Below, piece by piece: positions 46,001-57,800 of a stretch of 64,000 nucleotides of DNA (the first letter of the stretch is position 1; every line of letters starts with the position of its first letter). The translations under genes were made by a program, and so were the position numbers. Below the pieces are notes generated by a model, which saw only the letters and a program-made list of their open reading frames with translations, made no database searches and was not told the origin of the DNA. Origin of the DNA: Hyposmocoma kahamanoa (taxonomy: Eukaryota; Arthropoda; Insecta; Lepidoptera; Cosmopterigidae); NCBI RefSeq assembly GCF_003589595.1, contig NW_020653726.1:16060499-16124498 (forward strand), written 5' to 3'.

Positions 46001-49000
46001 GGAGTCTGAATGCATAAGCCATGAATTCGGTAGCTGTCAAAATAGCTAATCAATTGCTAAGTAAATGTTGCACATTATTTCAGGAACCAGAGAGATTAAA
46101 CTTCAACTTGAGCCGTGAAGTTATCATTGACTGTAATAAATTACATAAACGATCAAAATATCTGTTTAGAGCAATGTGCCGTGGTGAAATTACTGTTTCT
46201 TGTGAAGTTACTAAAAGGTAAATTATACTTCCTTTGTAATTGCAATTATCTTTAGTATGATTCGTGTCTGATAGTGTTACGAATTAAATCCAATAGTTAT
46301 GAATTCAAGTCGCCTCTTCACTATTTTCATTTACAATCCCAAATGCGCCTTAAAACCATTGACATTTGTCAAATGTAATTTTAGAAACTTTAAGAAATCT
46401 GAACTTGGCTAAAAACAATTTGACTTTGGCTCTAACAGTTCTGACAATGAATTACCATCTGTGATTACGGTCTAATTTGTCTAAAAGCGACATTTTCTTT
46501 TCAGGTTAAAATGTTTTTACCTAAAGAGGACACATCCATTTCTTCGTTTAGCGCCTATAAGGGCAGAGCAATTGTACTTATCACCAGACGTGTACCTTTT
46601 TTACAATGTACTTAGTGACAACGAGATTAATGTGATTAAAGACATTTCGTTGGAAGAGGTGAGACACCGACTACATTCACCTGTAAACCTACCTAAGCTA
46701 AATCTACCTGATAAACAATAGTTGCTGTTCCTCACCGAGACGCAAAGACATAGCCTGGGATTCAACCCCTATGTTGTGGATATCCCAAGGCTAACGCTAC
46801 GTGCGAATGCACGGAGCGTTACGCTTCCGCATTTATATGGCGAACGGTTATGAAGTGGAATTCCCTGCCTTATTGCTATAATCGCTATGGACTTCTTCCC
46901 TGAACGCTATAACTTGGGCCTTTTCAAGGCGAGAGTGAATAGGCATAATTTAGGTGTGTATGATCCATTGTCGACCTCATCGTCACGTTTCATCGAATGC
47001 GTACTTTTTTTATTAAAAAAAATACTTATCCTTTTCGTCAGAAAAAGACTCATGTTTATCAACAAGCGAAGAAGAGAAAACGAGGACGAAGATTGTACAC
47101 GTACACCTCCAAGATGCCTAATATACTCTTTTTTTATTCATAGGCCCCTTAACCGATCGAAAAGTTAAATTAACCGAAATATAATCGATTAAGTGATTAA
47201 ATAACTTCTACGAATTCAAGTAACAACAATGGTTTGATTCAAAAACCTTGTCCATATTCTTTATTCATATTAGATAGCCAGTAATAAAGTGGGTATTAAT
47301 ATTTTCCAGTTCACTCTTGCAGCAGTTAACAAGCAAATAAGTTCCACCAGTGCATTAAACCGCTGCGTAAGAATAGAGATATACTTAGAAGACAATAAGT
47401 CTAGCGTTCTAACTAAAGTTAGGCAACGGGTAGAACATTTTTCAGGCCTTAATATTAATTACTCTGACATGTTTCAAGTTGTCTACTATGATGTTGGAGG
47501 TTTCAAAGCACCTCATCACGATTTTGCTCAAGTAAGTAGTTACAGAAAAAACTGAAACATACATATCAACAGTGTCTACGGATCGGCCACGTTTTTGCCA
47601 ATTACTGAAAATCAGGCTTTTTAATATTTTTTAATACCAACGGCTTTTTTGGTCTTTTTCATAATTTAAATATTATGTGACTAAATAAATAATTTAATAA
47701 ATTTATATACACATATTTATTTAACTTTAATATGGTAACCAAACATTTAAAAACATACCTTGGTCCTTAGACACTTAATTTTTATTTACAAAAAAAACCT
47801 GTACGTTTATGTTTTTTAATATTTATTTTATATTTTAGGATAAACAATACAAACATAATGAAAATCGACTGTCAACAATTCTTTTCTACGTAAGTTAACG
47901 CAAAATCAACTTAATAGTAATTATTAGTGAAATGAAAGCCAATATGTCACCCTGAGAGTCGAGCAGTTCGAGTCCCGTCACCACGTTAGTTTTAATTCAT
48001 TTGGGCCGTGTTCTGCATAAATGTGTTAACCCACAGAAAATCGTAAAATGAGTTATGAATGCAGTCTTATACCTTGTAATATAAAGTTTAATATTCTTTT
48101 CAGTAATATATTTAAAAATAATCGTAGTAATGCATAAATAAATCAAAAAATTGTTTTCACAAAATCTGGTTCGTTTCATAGGCAAATTTCGCAAAAATGT
48201 GTTATGTGTGGTTAAATCATAAATGCGAATTACAACACATATCTTTCAACGTAGTTTGAAATGATTTAGTTTAAGTACGCTTACACATCAATTTTGTCGA
48301 TGATATGGACAGACCGGAAAATGATATAGATTCTGGAACTGAGGATTGGGCGATGAGAATAATCCTTTTACTGTTAAAATAAGAATTTGGCTAATGGCGC
48401 ACCTTTCAAGACATTTATTGCGAAAACTGAAACTTAATAGGTTCATTTCAATGTGAAAGAAAAGGAATGAAGGCGAATATGAGTAAGACGAAGGTGATGG
48501 TAATTGAAAGGGATAAAAGTGGGAAAATGGGGACAAGATTGGCAGCGCTGCCAGCCTTTGAGAGCCCTGTAAACACGCTTTATGAAGAACCCTATACCAT
48601 AGCGCAAAGGAAATACTTCAGGAGGAAGATCATTCCACACTTTGCAGGTTCGAGGAAGGAACGAACGAGATGCCAGGCATCTAAGATGTGGGGATGGACT
48701 CTACTCCTTTGGGGGGAGGTGTGATGATGGAAACGAGACGGTGGCACCAGTTCGAAAAGTTCCTCAGAGCACTTCCCATTGTAAAGACAGTAAAACACGC
48801 ACAGAGAGCCTACGTCTGTCCATAGGCTAAGGGGCTCCATACCGTCTGCGAGTCTGTGATCATCAACAATACGAACAGCTCTACTTTGGATGGAGTCAAG
48901 TGGGTCAATCTGGTATTTGGGAGCTCCTGCCAAGAGATGCGAGAAAAACTCCACATGGGCCCGTACTTGTGTTTTATACAACAAAAATCGGTGACCTGGT

Positions 49001-51964
49001 CAGAAATACTGCTTCGCTCGATTTTGGACACGAGTTGCAATCTATTTTTTTTAAATTTATTTATTAGGTTCATCTACAATTGTTACATCAAATAACATGT
49101 TACACAATTTGTTATTAGTATTATGCCAAGATGCACAACTAGTGACAGATGAAACACAACGTGCATTGAGCAGATTAGTCTTAATATTTAAGTTCTATGA
49201 AATCCAATACAATTACAAGAGAAACAGAAAACAATGTAGATAATTGTTACATAAAAAACATGAATTTCAATAATAATACTTATAGATTTTATTTCACTTG
49301 CTGGTATATATTTGTACGACCTGTATAATAGGCAACACTGATATTGTCATCCGTATAGCAATGAATGTTACTAGTTAATAACTTATCGTTGATATGCAGG
49401 ATGAAGAAGGTTGGCGATAGCACAGATCCTTGCGGAACGTCGGCGTTAATGAGCATGGTGTCCAAGCACAATCTGTTCACAGTAACTTTTAAGCTCCGCT
49501 GAGACGGGAAGCTAGCGATCCAAGTGCACAGCCCTTTTGGAAGCCCGTAATATAGTAGCTTCGATAGAAGTGCCTTGTGCTAGACCCGATCAAAAGCCTT
49601 AGCGATGTCTAAGCTCACGGCCATTGCTTCCCCCATGCTCTCGATGGCAGCTGCTCATTGGTGCGTGAGATACACAAGAAGATCACCAGCACTGCGACCG
49701 CGGCTATATTAATAAGAGATTGTTAGTGTGATGATATTGAACGGAAAGTAATAGTCGAAATCAGGTAAATGGAGCTCTGTATGCCTTTATAGGTAGCCAA
49801 AACGTGTCAAGAAAGTGCGGGTTCCAACCCTGATGTACGGTAGCGAGTATTGGGTGTGACAGAAGAAGCATGAATTTAGGGTAAATGCTATTAGTATAAG
49901 AGCTTTGAGTAGTATGTGCTCTGTTAGTGTCTTCAAATTAGGCGTTTATAGAACCGCTACAGTGCGCCACTGTGGCGCTGCAGCCGCGCCACTACGAAAA
50001 AATAATAAGAGAGAGTCGTGTAGTGAAAGATTATGTGGTCAAGTGGAAAGGATGGATGTTAGTAGATTTAAACGTGGGAAGATATAGACCCTCGACGCAC
50101 ATGTCTCGATCAAATCTCGTAAAAGTAAGGAATGTTACGTCGTGCGGGGAGGCTCCTTTTGTGCACCCCCGATTGTTACTGGTCAAAGAAGAAGGGCTAT
50201 TGATTATTGAAAACAAAACACGTTGACTGACAAAAACTAGTCTTGCTTGGCTTAATACATGATCACTATGAAAATGTGATTTCTCAGTGTTTGCAAGGAT
50301 TAAGTGACACTTTATATGTACTTTTCCGTATTTAGCAAAAACGTATTAACCACACTTGACACATAAAGTAATAATTTTGTTGATATATCGAATTTTGCGT
50401 AAACCATTTTCATTTAATTACTAATCATAAATTTGTTAATTTAAAAAATAATAAACTGATCGTAATGCTTACTTCATTACAAATTTTTTGATATATAATT
50501 GTCCTGTAAACTTCATTAATTAAATGAGTAATGACAAGTAGTTGCCAAAAATCTCTCTAATATCTCGAAACTGTCGTTTTGTGGGTTAACTCATTTATGC
50601 AGAACAGGGCCAATTTATGGTGAGTGTACCAAGTGAAGATCTGTCGACCTTCGTGAAGGAGGAGTTTTTTTGGCCAAAGGGTGTCATTGTATCGACGTTT
50701 CCGAAGCTGATTACCGGACACCCTCGTTGCGTTACACGTTACGTCCATACGTGTTTTCTTATTTTACTATTGTATATATATTGTATGTATGTCAGTGTAA
50801 TGTATATATTTAAATGCCTATGTGACCCGATTACAAAAAATGAATAAAAAAAAAATAGGAATAAATTACTTTGCTACTTCACTAAGTATTCGCTTCGCTA
50901 AAATAGCTGCGCTTGTGTATTTTTGCTATTAAATATTTTTTCATATAATATTTATTTTATATTTGTAATGAATATCACGATTTTTTCACTACCTTGATAT
51001 TCATACAGTTTTGTGAAAATACTCCACTACTCGTTAGTTTATTCGTTCCGTGGCTTAGCTGCCATAGCGTCTAGCACGGTTTGACACTGGTTCGAGTCCA
51101 GCCGAATCGAAGAAATAATAATTATAACAAACTAGTCGAGTTATTTGACAAAAACAATTGACTGTCATGGTGAAACTTCGTGTCATTCATAAAAACTTGA
51201 AAATTACAAAAAATAATAAATTATTGTTTTTTCCTCGACAGATATCAAACGTCCACCAAGGCGGCGCTACTGTGTTCTTACACCTCGGCCTGACGGTATA
51301 CCCTGTGAAAGGTGCAGCTTTATATTGGAAAAATCTCTATCCATCTGGAGAAAAAGATGTTTTGACTTGCCATGCGTCTTGTCCAGTGCTCCAAGGATCC
51401 AAATGGGGTAAACTAGGTTTTGTACATCCAATTTTTCCTATAAATATTAGTACCAAATATTGCAAGTTATTATGTTGTAAGGAAATGAATGGAAATGAAA
51501 ATGATGGAGGATTACATAATCAGCAGTAAGGGAGAATGACATCTTTCGGCTTGATGAATGATGAAATTAATGAGTGAAATATTCTTTGTTGCACGTTAAA
51601 AAAAAGCAAAACAACACGAACAGTAATGGAAGTATCACAGAATAAGCTAATGTACAACAGGCGGCTTTATTGTTAAGTAGCAGTTTCTCTTTGGCAAATA
51701 TCTTCTAATGAAAGTGTTACCAATAAACACACTACACATATTGTACAATATGTTATTGTTTTATGTTGTTATGTATTATCAACATATTATGTACACATTT
51801 TTTATTTAATATAATTTAGTATTTTATTTTCCCCAGTTATATCCAGACGCATAAATCTAGTCGGTCAAGAGAGAAGCTTCCCATGCACACTCAGCCAAAA
51901 AAAAGGTCGACGATTATATCTGCCTAGTCTGAAGAAGGAATTATTCAATAAGAATTTATTTTAA
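40028..51964 (+). CDS. Prolyl 4-hydroxylase alpha-subunit-like gene, copy 3, complete (574 aa)
   Basis: Twelve exons: 40028-40209, 41126-41271, 44691-44838, 45083-45112, 45192-45376, 45811-45989, 46084-46217, 46505-46658, 47310-47531, 47839-47889, 51242-51407, 51837-51964 (TAA). The total is 1725 nt, in frame. The signal peptide ends near residue 21 (LAVTWWAQA). The TPR-like domain has SPMTSFDCFEVGRIL and KEALAWLLEAYRKY. Exons 45811 and 46084 encode a longer, Lys/Glu-rich linker than in copy 2. The catalytic domain keeps H455 and D457 (APHHDFAQ), H521 (CHASCPVLQGSKW) and K531. The strand before HxD is changed from the usual NYGIGGHYEPH type to VYYDVGGFKAPHH, so the active-site rim differs. 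The ATG lies 3 nt after a strong acceptor (40021-40025), so a 5' UTR intron is likely. The C-terminus is basic (KKGRRLYLPSLKK). It is probably active, with an unknown peptide preference. Confidence 0.9.
40257..40847. repeat. 591-bp inverted-repeat element in intron 1 of copy 3
   Basis: ACTGCAGTGGCGCCACTGTG at the left is mirrored by GCGCCACTGCAGT at the right. A second inner pair (GTCGGCGGACT at about 40321, AGTCCGCCGACC at about 40711) nests inside. No coding sequence. Confidence 0.65.
41455..41510. repeat. 16-bp minisatellite, about 3.3 units
   Basis: Units AAAGCGAATCTGTCAT, AAAGCTAATCTGTCGT, AAAGCGAATCTGTCCT, then a partial AAGGCGAAT. Confidence 0.85.
42428..43666 (-). pseudogene. Decayed transposon-linked gene, family unnamed
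   Basis: The minus strand from 43666 starts MSTFKCLRRELILSYIEGGR. After a stop it continues with TQYNSRWSQASRKKEAFLRV, SYENSSESSKKGKNTTLLNE, LSDQEALRVFIELDLTRVQY and LVLYSKWGCDG. Next are SSDINRLICGATPRLMNNLR and NENSFRYKLSTLHAWIRCME. The order, especially KWGCDG then FRYKLSTLHAWIR, matches a protein repeated many times in insect genomes and presumably encoded by a DNA transposon. At least four frame breaks. In intron 2 of copy 3. Confidence 0.6.
46840..47010 (+). pseudogene. LINE 3'-terminal coding fragment
   Basis: MDFFPERYNLGLFKARVNRH, then NLGVYDPLSTSSSR, resembles the end of a LINE polymerase. In intron 8 of copy 3. Confidence 0.6.
48440..49700 (-). pseudogene. Jockey-type LINE, decayed, minus strand
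   Basis: About 49700-49300 gives palm pieces (VPQGSVLSPTFFILHIND, CYTDDNISVAYYTGR; catalytic ADD changed to TDD). 48984-48592 gives QVRAHVEFFSHLLAGAPKYQ and CVFYCLYNGKCSEELFELVP. Then MWNDLPPEVFPLRYGIGFFI to 48443. Frame breaks separate the blocks. Confidence 0.75.
49800..50095 (+). pseudogene. LINE polymerase C-terminal fragment (RTE-like?)
   Basis: VPTLMYGSEYWV, stop, QKKHEFRVNAISIRALSSMC, then GQVERMDVSRFKRGK. The YGSE.W and VERMD patterns are typical of the end of Lepidoptera LINE polymerases. Short and broken. Confidence 0.55.
51040..51185 (+). repeat. SINE family B, partial
   Basis: TTCCGTGGCTTAGCTGCCAT, B box GGTTCGAGTCCAGCCGAATC, tail with AATAATTATAACAAACTAGT. About 57 bp upstream of exon 11 of copy 3. 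Confidence 0.7.
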
Positions 51965-52039
51965 CTAGCTGGTACACATATTGTTTACTGTATTTAGATT
52001 TGTTTATAACCTTGATTCTTCGTATTAAAATTCTAATTA

Positions 52040-52045
52040 AATAAA
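52040..52045 (+). terminator. Candidate poly(A) signal of copy 3
   Basis: AATAAA 76 nt after the copy 3 stop codon. Confidence 0.55.
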
Positions 52046-53530
52046 TGTTACAAGATTTTGTTTTTTTCTTATTTCAATACACACACAATTTCCTGCGTTT
52101 GGGGATCAAGAATATTTATACTCTGCCGTCCTAATCATAAACACCGTTATTGACATTGTTAGCGAAAAAGAATTATTAACACTTCTGTAATCATTGGAAC
52201 GAGATAGATAGATATACACATTATTTCCCGCACACAAGAACAAGTACAGTACATAAACAACTTAAAACTAATGTGGGCAAAGGCGTCCTTGTCGCTAAGA
52301 GCCACCTGTTCCAGACATCCTTTGAGATAGATGATAGTTAATCGGAGCGGGAGACGTAATGTGCCAATTTACCAATAAAAAATAATTGTAGGAATAAGAA
52401 ACATTAAAAAAGTGACATAATAATTTATCAAATACTTATTATATATAAATATATGTATTTATAAATATATCTAAATGTACTTATTATTAAATATAAATAA
52501 TATTATACACGTTGCACCCTAGGAGCGTGTTAGAAGATAATATTTACGCTATCCGGTTTTAAAAATAGGGAGCGACTGGGAATGTTGGTTTCCAGATGGG
52601 AGATCGTTCCACAGTTGTGCTGCCAATCGTAAAGGAATCTTTGTAATACTCAAATCAGGTGAAAGGATCTACAACCTGCAGATTTACAACCCCCTATAAG
52701 CGGTTCCTTTATATCTCATTTAGTTTCAGTGTTATTAAATCAGAGTAACCGACATTTTTCAAAGAAAAAAACTTCACGTGCCTATATCTCGAAACCTAAA
52801 TGCAAATGCGTCTTTATGACCAGGAAGATAGTACCTGCTAAGCACTAAATAACGTAGGTATCAGATGGAACTAATAAAGATTTTCAGAACGTGGCGACGT
52901 TGATGGAAATGAGAGTCTGCGATTTAGGTGGGTATTAGGAATACGTTCTATTCTTTCCTTAACGGCAGCCACTAAGCTCCAGCCAGTGTCAGTTTCGAGG
53001 AATACGTTATTATAACGTCTGTCATTTTTGAAGACCGAGTAAAATGACATTTGTAGAGTTGTCAATTTTCATAAAATTTTAAATAGTCATGTAAACGTTG
53101 TCGACAGTTTAATCTATGGACTGTGAAAGAAGGTAAAGTTTTGCCAAAAAATACTGGTAAAATACTCTTTGTACTTTTCGTAGACATAGTTCTAAATACA
53201 GTTTGTATTATGTGTATGAACTTACAAAAATTGACAATGCAAATGAACCTGTACTTAGTAATTGAACGAATAGTGGGCGATTGACGATGAATGATGAATG
53301 AGTACCAGTTATGGATATCTTGTTTTATACCCAGCCCACCATTGGAAAGGACTCTGCTCGCGCAGACAATAAACTTTTATTGCCATATCGGTCTAATTCT
53401 AGAGCAATGAGACTTTTAGGATAATCGTGTTCCGGTTGTAATGAACCGAGTAACTCGTCCAAGTACTCGGCTCGTCAAATGTTAAACTGAGTAATATTCG
53501 GTACTCGGTTACTCGGTAAAAGTTGTAGTT
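52046..53530. other. Spacer between copies 3 and 4, left part
   Basis: AT-rich. 53430-53520 has repeated GAGTAACTCG/TACTCGG pieces. No gene seen. Confidence 0.45.
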
Positions 53531-53532
53531 TA

Positions 53533-53695
53533 TACATATCGCACGTTTAAATAACTACTGCCACTAAACGAAAAAATCAACTTTCGGGACATGGCTTGCG
53601 AGCTTATGAACATAAGTTTAAATTGAAAAAAGCGAGATTTTTGTTTAGTGACGGTATTATTTTGTACTTGCGATATATGACTTGTTCATAAACAC
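53533..53695. repeat. Imperfect fold-back element
   Basis: CATATCGCACGTTTAAATAA and ACTGCCACTAAACGAAAAAA are mirrored by TTTTTGTTTAGTGACGGTAT and ACTTGCGATATATG. The copies are 15-20% different. Confidence 0.55.
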
Positions 53696-53883
53696 CTCTG
53701 ACTTTCGTAGTCGACTTTAATTTAGAATACATGTTACGTCAACATTCGTATGTATATCATCGCGCGGTAGTCACACATTTGTCATTTCATACCCATGGTA
53801 TAATAAAGCCACATGTGATATACTTTTTTGGCATGAAAATCATCAACATAACACGAACTACATGAAACAAATTACGTATCTAA

Positions 53884-54058
53884 GAGTCGTATTCTAGAAC
53901 TCTACTCAATGCTCAAGTCAGAATTTGAGCAGACTTGAGTATGATTTCAAGCACTGGAAATACGACCCTAATGGCAAGGACTTGAGTATGATTTCTCGTG
54001 CTTTAAATCATACTCATGTCATGACTTGAGCAATGAGTAGAGTTCTGGAATACGACCC
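53884..54058. mobile_element. 175-bp fold-back MITE with TAA target duplication
   Basis: The ends GAGTCGTATTCTAGAACTCT and AGAGTTCTGGAATACGACCC form long inverted repeats, continuing through ACTCA.TGCTCAAGTCA. TAA lies on both sides (53881-53883, 54059-54061), the 3-bp signature of PIF/Harbinger. Confidence 0.75.
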
Positions 54059-54138
54059 TAAGAGTAAAATTTTATAACTCTCCTATATAAGCATAGAAAA
54101 ATTATCAACAAATTTCGTCGTAGATTTCTTTTGTAATA

Positions 54139-54325
54139 TTAAGTAGTGGAAGGAACCAGTCGTGCGCCTGGTGGTAAGCGACAAGCCTGTCAGTAACAGT
54201 TGCAGTGCCACTCAGAGCTTTAAATCGCATAGATCTACCTGCGCCCGTCACCCTGAGTCATAAGTTGATAAGTTCCATGTGCCAGTGATTTCACCAGTAA
54301 TGCTCACATACTGCTTCGCGGCAGA
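54139..54325 (+). repeat. Family A repeat, left part
   Basis: GTAGTGGAAGGAACCAGTCG, GCCTGTCAGTAACAGTTGCA, then CGCCCGTCACCCTGAGTCAT. Upstream of P4HA copy 4. Confidence 0.65.
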
Positions 54326-54580
54326 ATCTGTGATCATTTCTCCGGTAAAGTTGTAATTCCTGCTTTTTACTGCTGTAATTACGGCTTTCTTATTACTGCT
54401 ATTTTAAGAAAGACATAAAGATAAGGTTGCCTGAAAGAAATTGCTGCTACTACAATAAGGCCGCCTGTTGTACATTATCTTACTCTGTGACACTTACATT
54501 ACTGTTCTGTTTTGTTATTGTAATTTTTAATACGCAATAAAGAATATTTCATTCATTCAAGATAAAAATGTGCTTCTACA

Positions 54581-54646
54581 CTTTTATTTGTCTACTATGC
54601 TAGTTTCAAGAATTTTCTTGAAACTAGCATAGTAGACAAATAAAAG
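54581..54646. repeat. Perfect 32-bp palindrome, 2-nt spacer
   Basis: CTTTTATTTGTCTACTATGC ... TTTCAAGAA, then TT, then the exact reverse complement (54615-54646). It lies about 200 bp before the copy 4 start codon. Confidence 0.97.
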
Positions 54647-54668
54647 CTGTTAATCAAATGATTAACAG
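54647..54668. repeat. Perfect 10-bp palindrome abutting the 32-bp one
   Basis: CTGTTAATCA, AA, TGATTAACAG. Confidence 0.95.
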
Positions 54669-54830
54669 CAAATTAAACAATGAAATTGAAGCATCCTTAT
54701 ACCTTACACTCCATTGTGCTAAAATTGGCCAAAGTAAACAAATCTAAAAAGGAAATTCTTTGCATTTTTCTCAACCGTGTGAATCAACACAAAATTTTGC
54801 CTATCCACCTCTATAAACATGATTTTTCAG

Positions 54831-54841
54831 TCAGTGGTAAC
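54831..54841 (+). other. 5' UTR exon start of copy 4
   Basis: The acceptor ATGATTTTTCAG ends at 54830 and the ATG follows 11 nt later, so translation probably starts at 54842 rather than at the in-frame ATG further upstream (54680). Confidence 0.5.
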
Positions 54842-57800
54842 ATGGACGTAGGAATACACTTATTTTGTTTCGTTACATTATCACATTTACATCATAAAAC
54901 TGTTTCTGCTTTAGAAACCGAATTACAGCACTATGTGACAGTCTATCAAACCGTTATAGATATTTTAGCGCACTATGTCACGAAAGAAACCACTAGATTA
55001 CACGGAATCGAATTGTAAGTAAATGTTTTAGGTTCATGTTTTAAATAATAATAAAAATACTTGCATACCTACTGCTGTTACAAGTTCGTTTCAAAGTTCT
55101 GACTTTGAAACGAACTTGCCACATTCTACTTAAATAAATAGCAAAGTGAAAGTCATATAATCATTTAATCTACTTTGTAAGTCAATGATCTACAGGTAAC
55201 ATTTTTGCACTTCAAAACGTCATTTTTAACCAACTGCTCGTTCACTACGCTGACCTCCCTGAGAAGAACTAGCAAGAAACTCTAGGGATTGCTCTTTTCA
55301 CATAAACTTAGATGCTATAGAATACATTTTGAATCACAGTTGTGATGAATCTAGACTCACGTTGTCTTTCCATACATCTTTATCTAACACGTAACTCGAT
55401 ACACGTGGTCTACAATTTTGTAATATGGCTTTTCAATTAAAATATTTTTAATGTAAGTTTTAAACTTCGGAAATGGTAATCTTAATATATGCTCCGGAAT
55501 CTTATTGTAAAAACGTATACGGATTTTACTTAAATATTAAATTCATAACTGTCGATTTACGAGTAATACATATCAAGTAGCAATAAAGCTCACTGTCACC
55601 TGCCACTTCATTATTGCGTTCCGATTTGTAAGGGCAAGGGTGCTGGTGAAATTACAGGCACATAGGACTTGCTAACTCAGGTCTCGGGTAATGGACGCAG
55701 TGGCAGTGACCCCAAGATCTTTGCGATTTAAAGCTCTGAGTGGCACTGCAATTGTTATGGATAGGCGTGTCGCTTACCACCACGACTTGTTCGTCCCGTC
55801 ACATGGTATTGTTTAAAAAAATGCCACTGGTGATTGGAAGTTGTTCCTTACCAAACTTTGATCACATTCTACTAATTAAATAGTTATGTTCACATTCAAA
55901 TATAAACACTTATTTAATTAGTCAATCATCCAAATCTGAAAATTCTATAGATGTTATAGATAACACACTATTTAGATATCACTGCTGCTGAAAAATAAAT
56001 TTTAGGTTGCTGTTCAATTTTCGGCGGAGAACAAAAACCGCTTTTACCCTGACTTTTAACACTACATAAAATATTACAATTATTTCGCTTTTCATGCTTG
56101 TAGGTCTGTCATACACGCTCCCCTATTTGGCATAGATAAATTGACATAGATACATTCTTTTAGAAATAAGCAAGAGGTACCTTTTGTGTGTATTTTCCTT
56201 TTTAACCGACTTCAAAAAAGGAGGAGGTTCGCAATTCGACTGTATTTTTTTTTGTATGTACGTTATGCGATGACTCATTTATGAACCGATTTTGATGATT
56301 CTTTTTTTGTTGTTTGATTGTTGGAAAGAGGGTACCTCAGTAGTGGTCTCATTTAATTTTAAAGAGAATATTCCACCTGTAAGGGTGGCTAACTAGGGAA
56401 TGAATGACTGTTGAGGCCCTTTTTTTACTACGCCGTACTCAGATTATTATACTTAATGTGTTTTGTGTTTCCTGTGCTATAAATGATTGATGAACCAACG
56501 AACCAACAGCACGGCATGATATACACAATGTCGGTCGAGTAAATGATTGACGCGCGACTACTGCTTTTTTGCGATTTGCTTCTCTTTAGGTTCGGACACT
56601 TTTAAGCGCGCACCCGACATTCATTACTTGGTCAATGTATAGGTATAATATTAACGTATTGACCTCATTACCGTTAGGGAATATTATAATTGCATAACTA
56701 TAAACTGAATATTATTTTTCTAGGATTTTGGAACATTTAACAAAAGAACATGAAAGTTTAATCATTGATAATTTGGACGATCCAGTTAGCATGTTTAAAT
56801 TAATAAAAATGCTAACATCCGATTTATATAATTTAGAAAAATTAACGGAAGAACGAACAGGTATTAGAAGTTCATGCATTATCGTTTACCTAAAACGTTG
56901 ATACAATACTTCGGTACATTTCCCGCTTATTGTTACAGCTATGCAAGACAAACTGAGTTCATCAATAAAATACGGCAGCAGTAAACACTTGAATAAAGCT
57001 GCTCTCATACTCACGACAATTCAGTATACGTATGACTTAAACTTGACGCTGCTTGCGGATGGACTGTTCAATGTTACTTTCACGTGAGTGACCGATATTT
57101 AGTTCAACAATTGAATCCGAATGGTAATAAAAGCTAGCTTTAGTAGAGCTCCTTGTAAAAGAGCTCGTTCAGGGAAATACCGCCACCTTTACCTATTTCT
57201 CCCGTCAAACAATAATGTGAACATTAATTTACTGCTTTCCGGTTCTGAAAGGTAAAGGCACTAATGAAATTACTGGCACATGGGGACTTGTTAACTTATA
57301 TTACAAGGTGATGGGCGCAGTGGCAGTGCCCTTCAGATATTTACGATTTAAGCACTGCTACTGTCATGGATAGACGTGTCGCTTACTACCAGGAGCACTA
57401 ATTGTTCGTCTGGTCGGTTAAAATAAATAAAAAAGAAATAAAAGCTCCGAAAAGGAGATAAAAATGAGCTTATTCAAAACATAAATACTACTACGTAAAT
57501 ATACTAAGCTACCGACAACTTTTATGAAAATAAAATGGAAACATTCGTATCTGAAAAATCTTGCTGACGTAATGTTACACTCTTAACATAATTTATATTT
57601 TACCGAAAACTATTGTTAGCCTTTTTTAATCCGCAAATCACCTATTATAAATTTAAAAGCGACCTTGTACCACCTACATGACATAAACTTTGGTCCTTGC
57701 TAAACTCATATCACTTAATCATAGGGAAATATTAAATAAAATAAATAAAATATTAGAGGTATCATGTGTGACAAAATAGGATATACATCGTTAAGTTTCG

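Larger units (their letters stand above)
47999..50612. repeat. Inverted-repeat pair bounding 2.6 kb of intron 10, copy 3
   Basis: GTGTTCTGCATAAATGTGTT at 48007 (followed by AACCCACA) is mirrored near 50580-50612 (GTTAACTCATTTATGCAGAA). The match is about 30 bp with three mismatches. It may be the ends of an old DNA element later filled by LINE pieces. Confidence 0.4.

Noticed and set aside
49972..50226. Chromodomain-like YVVKWKGW string
   Set aside because: The neighbouring frame reads as a LINE polymerase end (GQVERMD) in continuity with upstream LINE blocks, so the chromo-like string is a frame shadow.
52871..53065. Minus-strand frame of 64 residues
   Set aside because: No recognisable domain or continuation. 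It may be a LINE scrap but cannot be supported.
53881..54668. CRISPR array or phage-type repeats
   Set aside because: The repeats are palindromic eukaryotic MITEs and hairpins without spacer-repeat periodicity.
54680..54841. Upstream in-frame ATG for copy 4
   Set aside because: The extra residues resemble no signal peptide, and an acceptor at 54830 points to a 5' UTR intron, making 54842 the likelier start.
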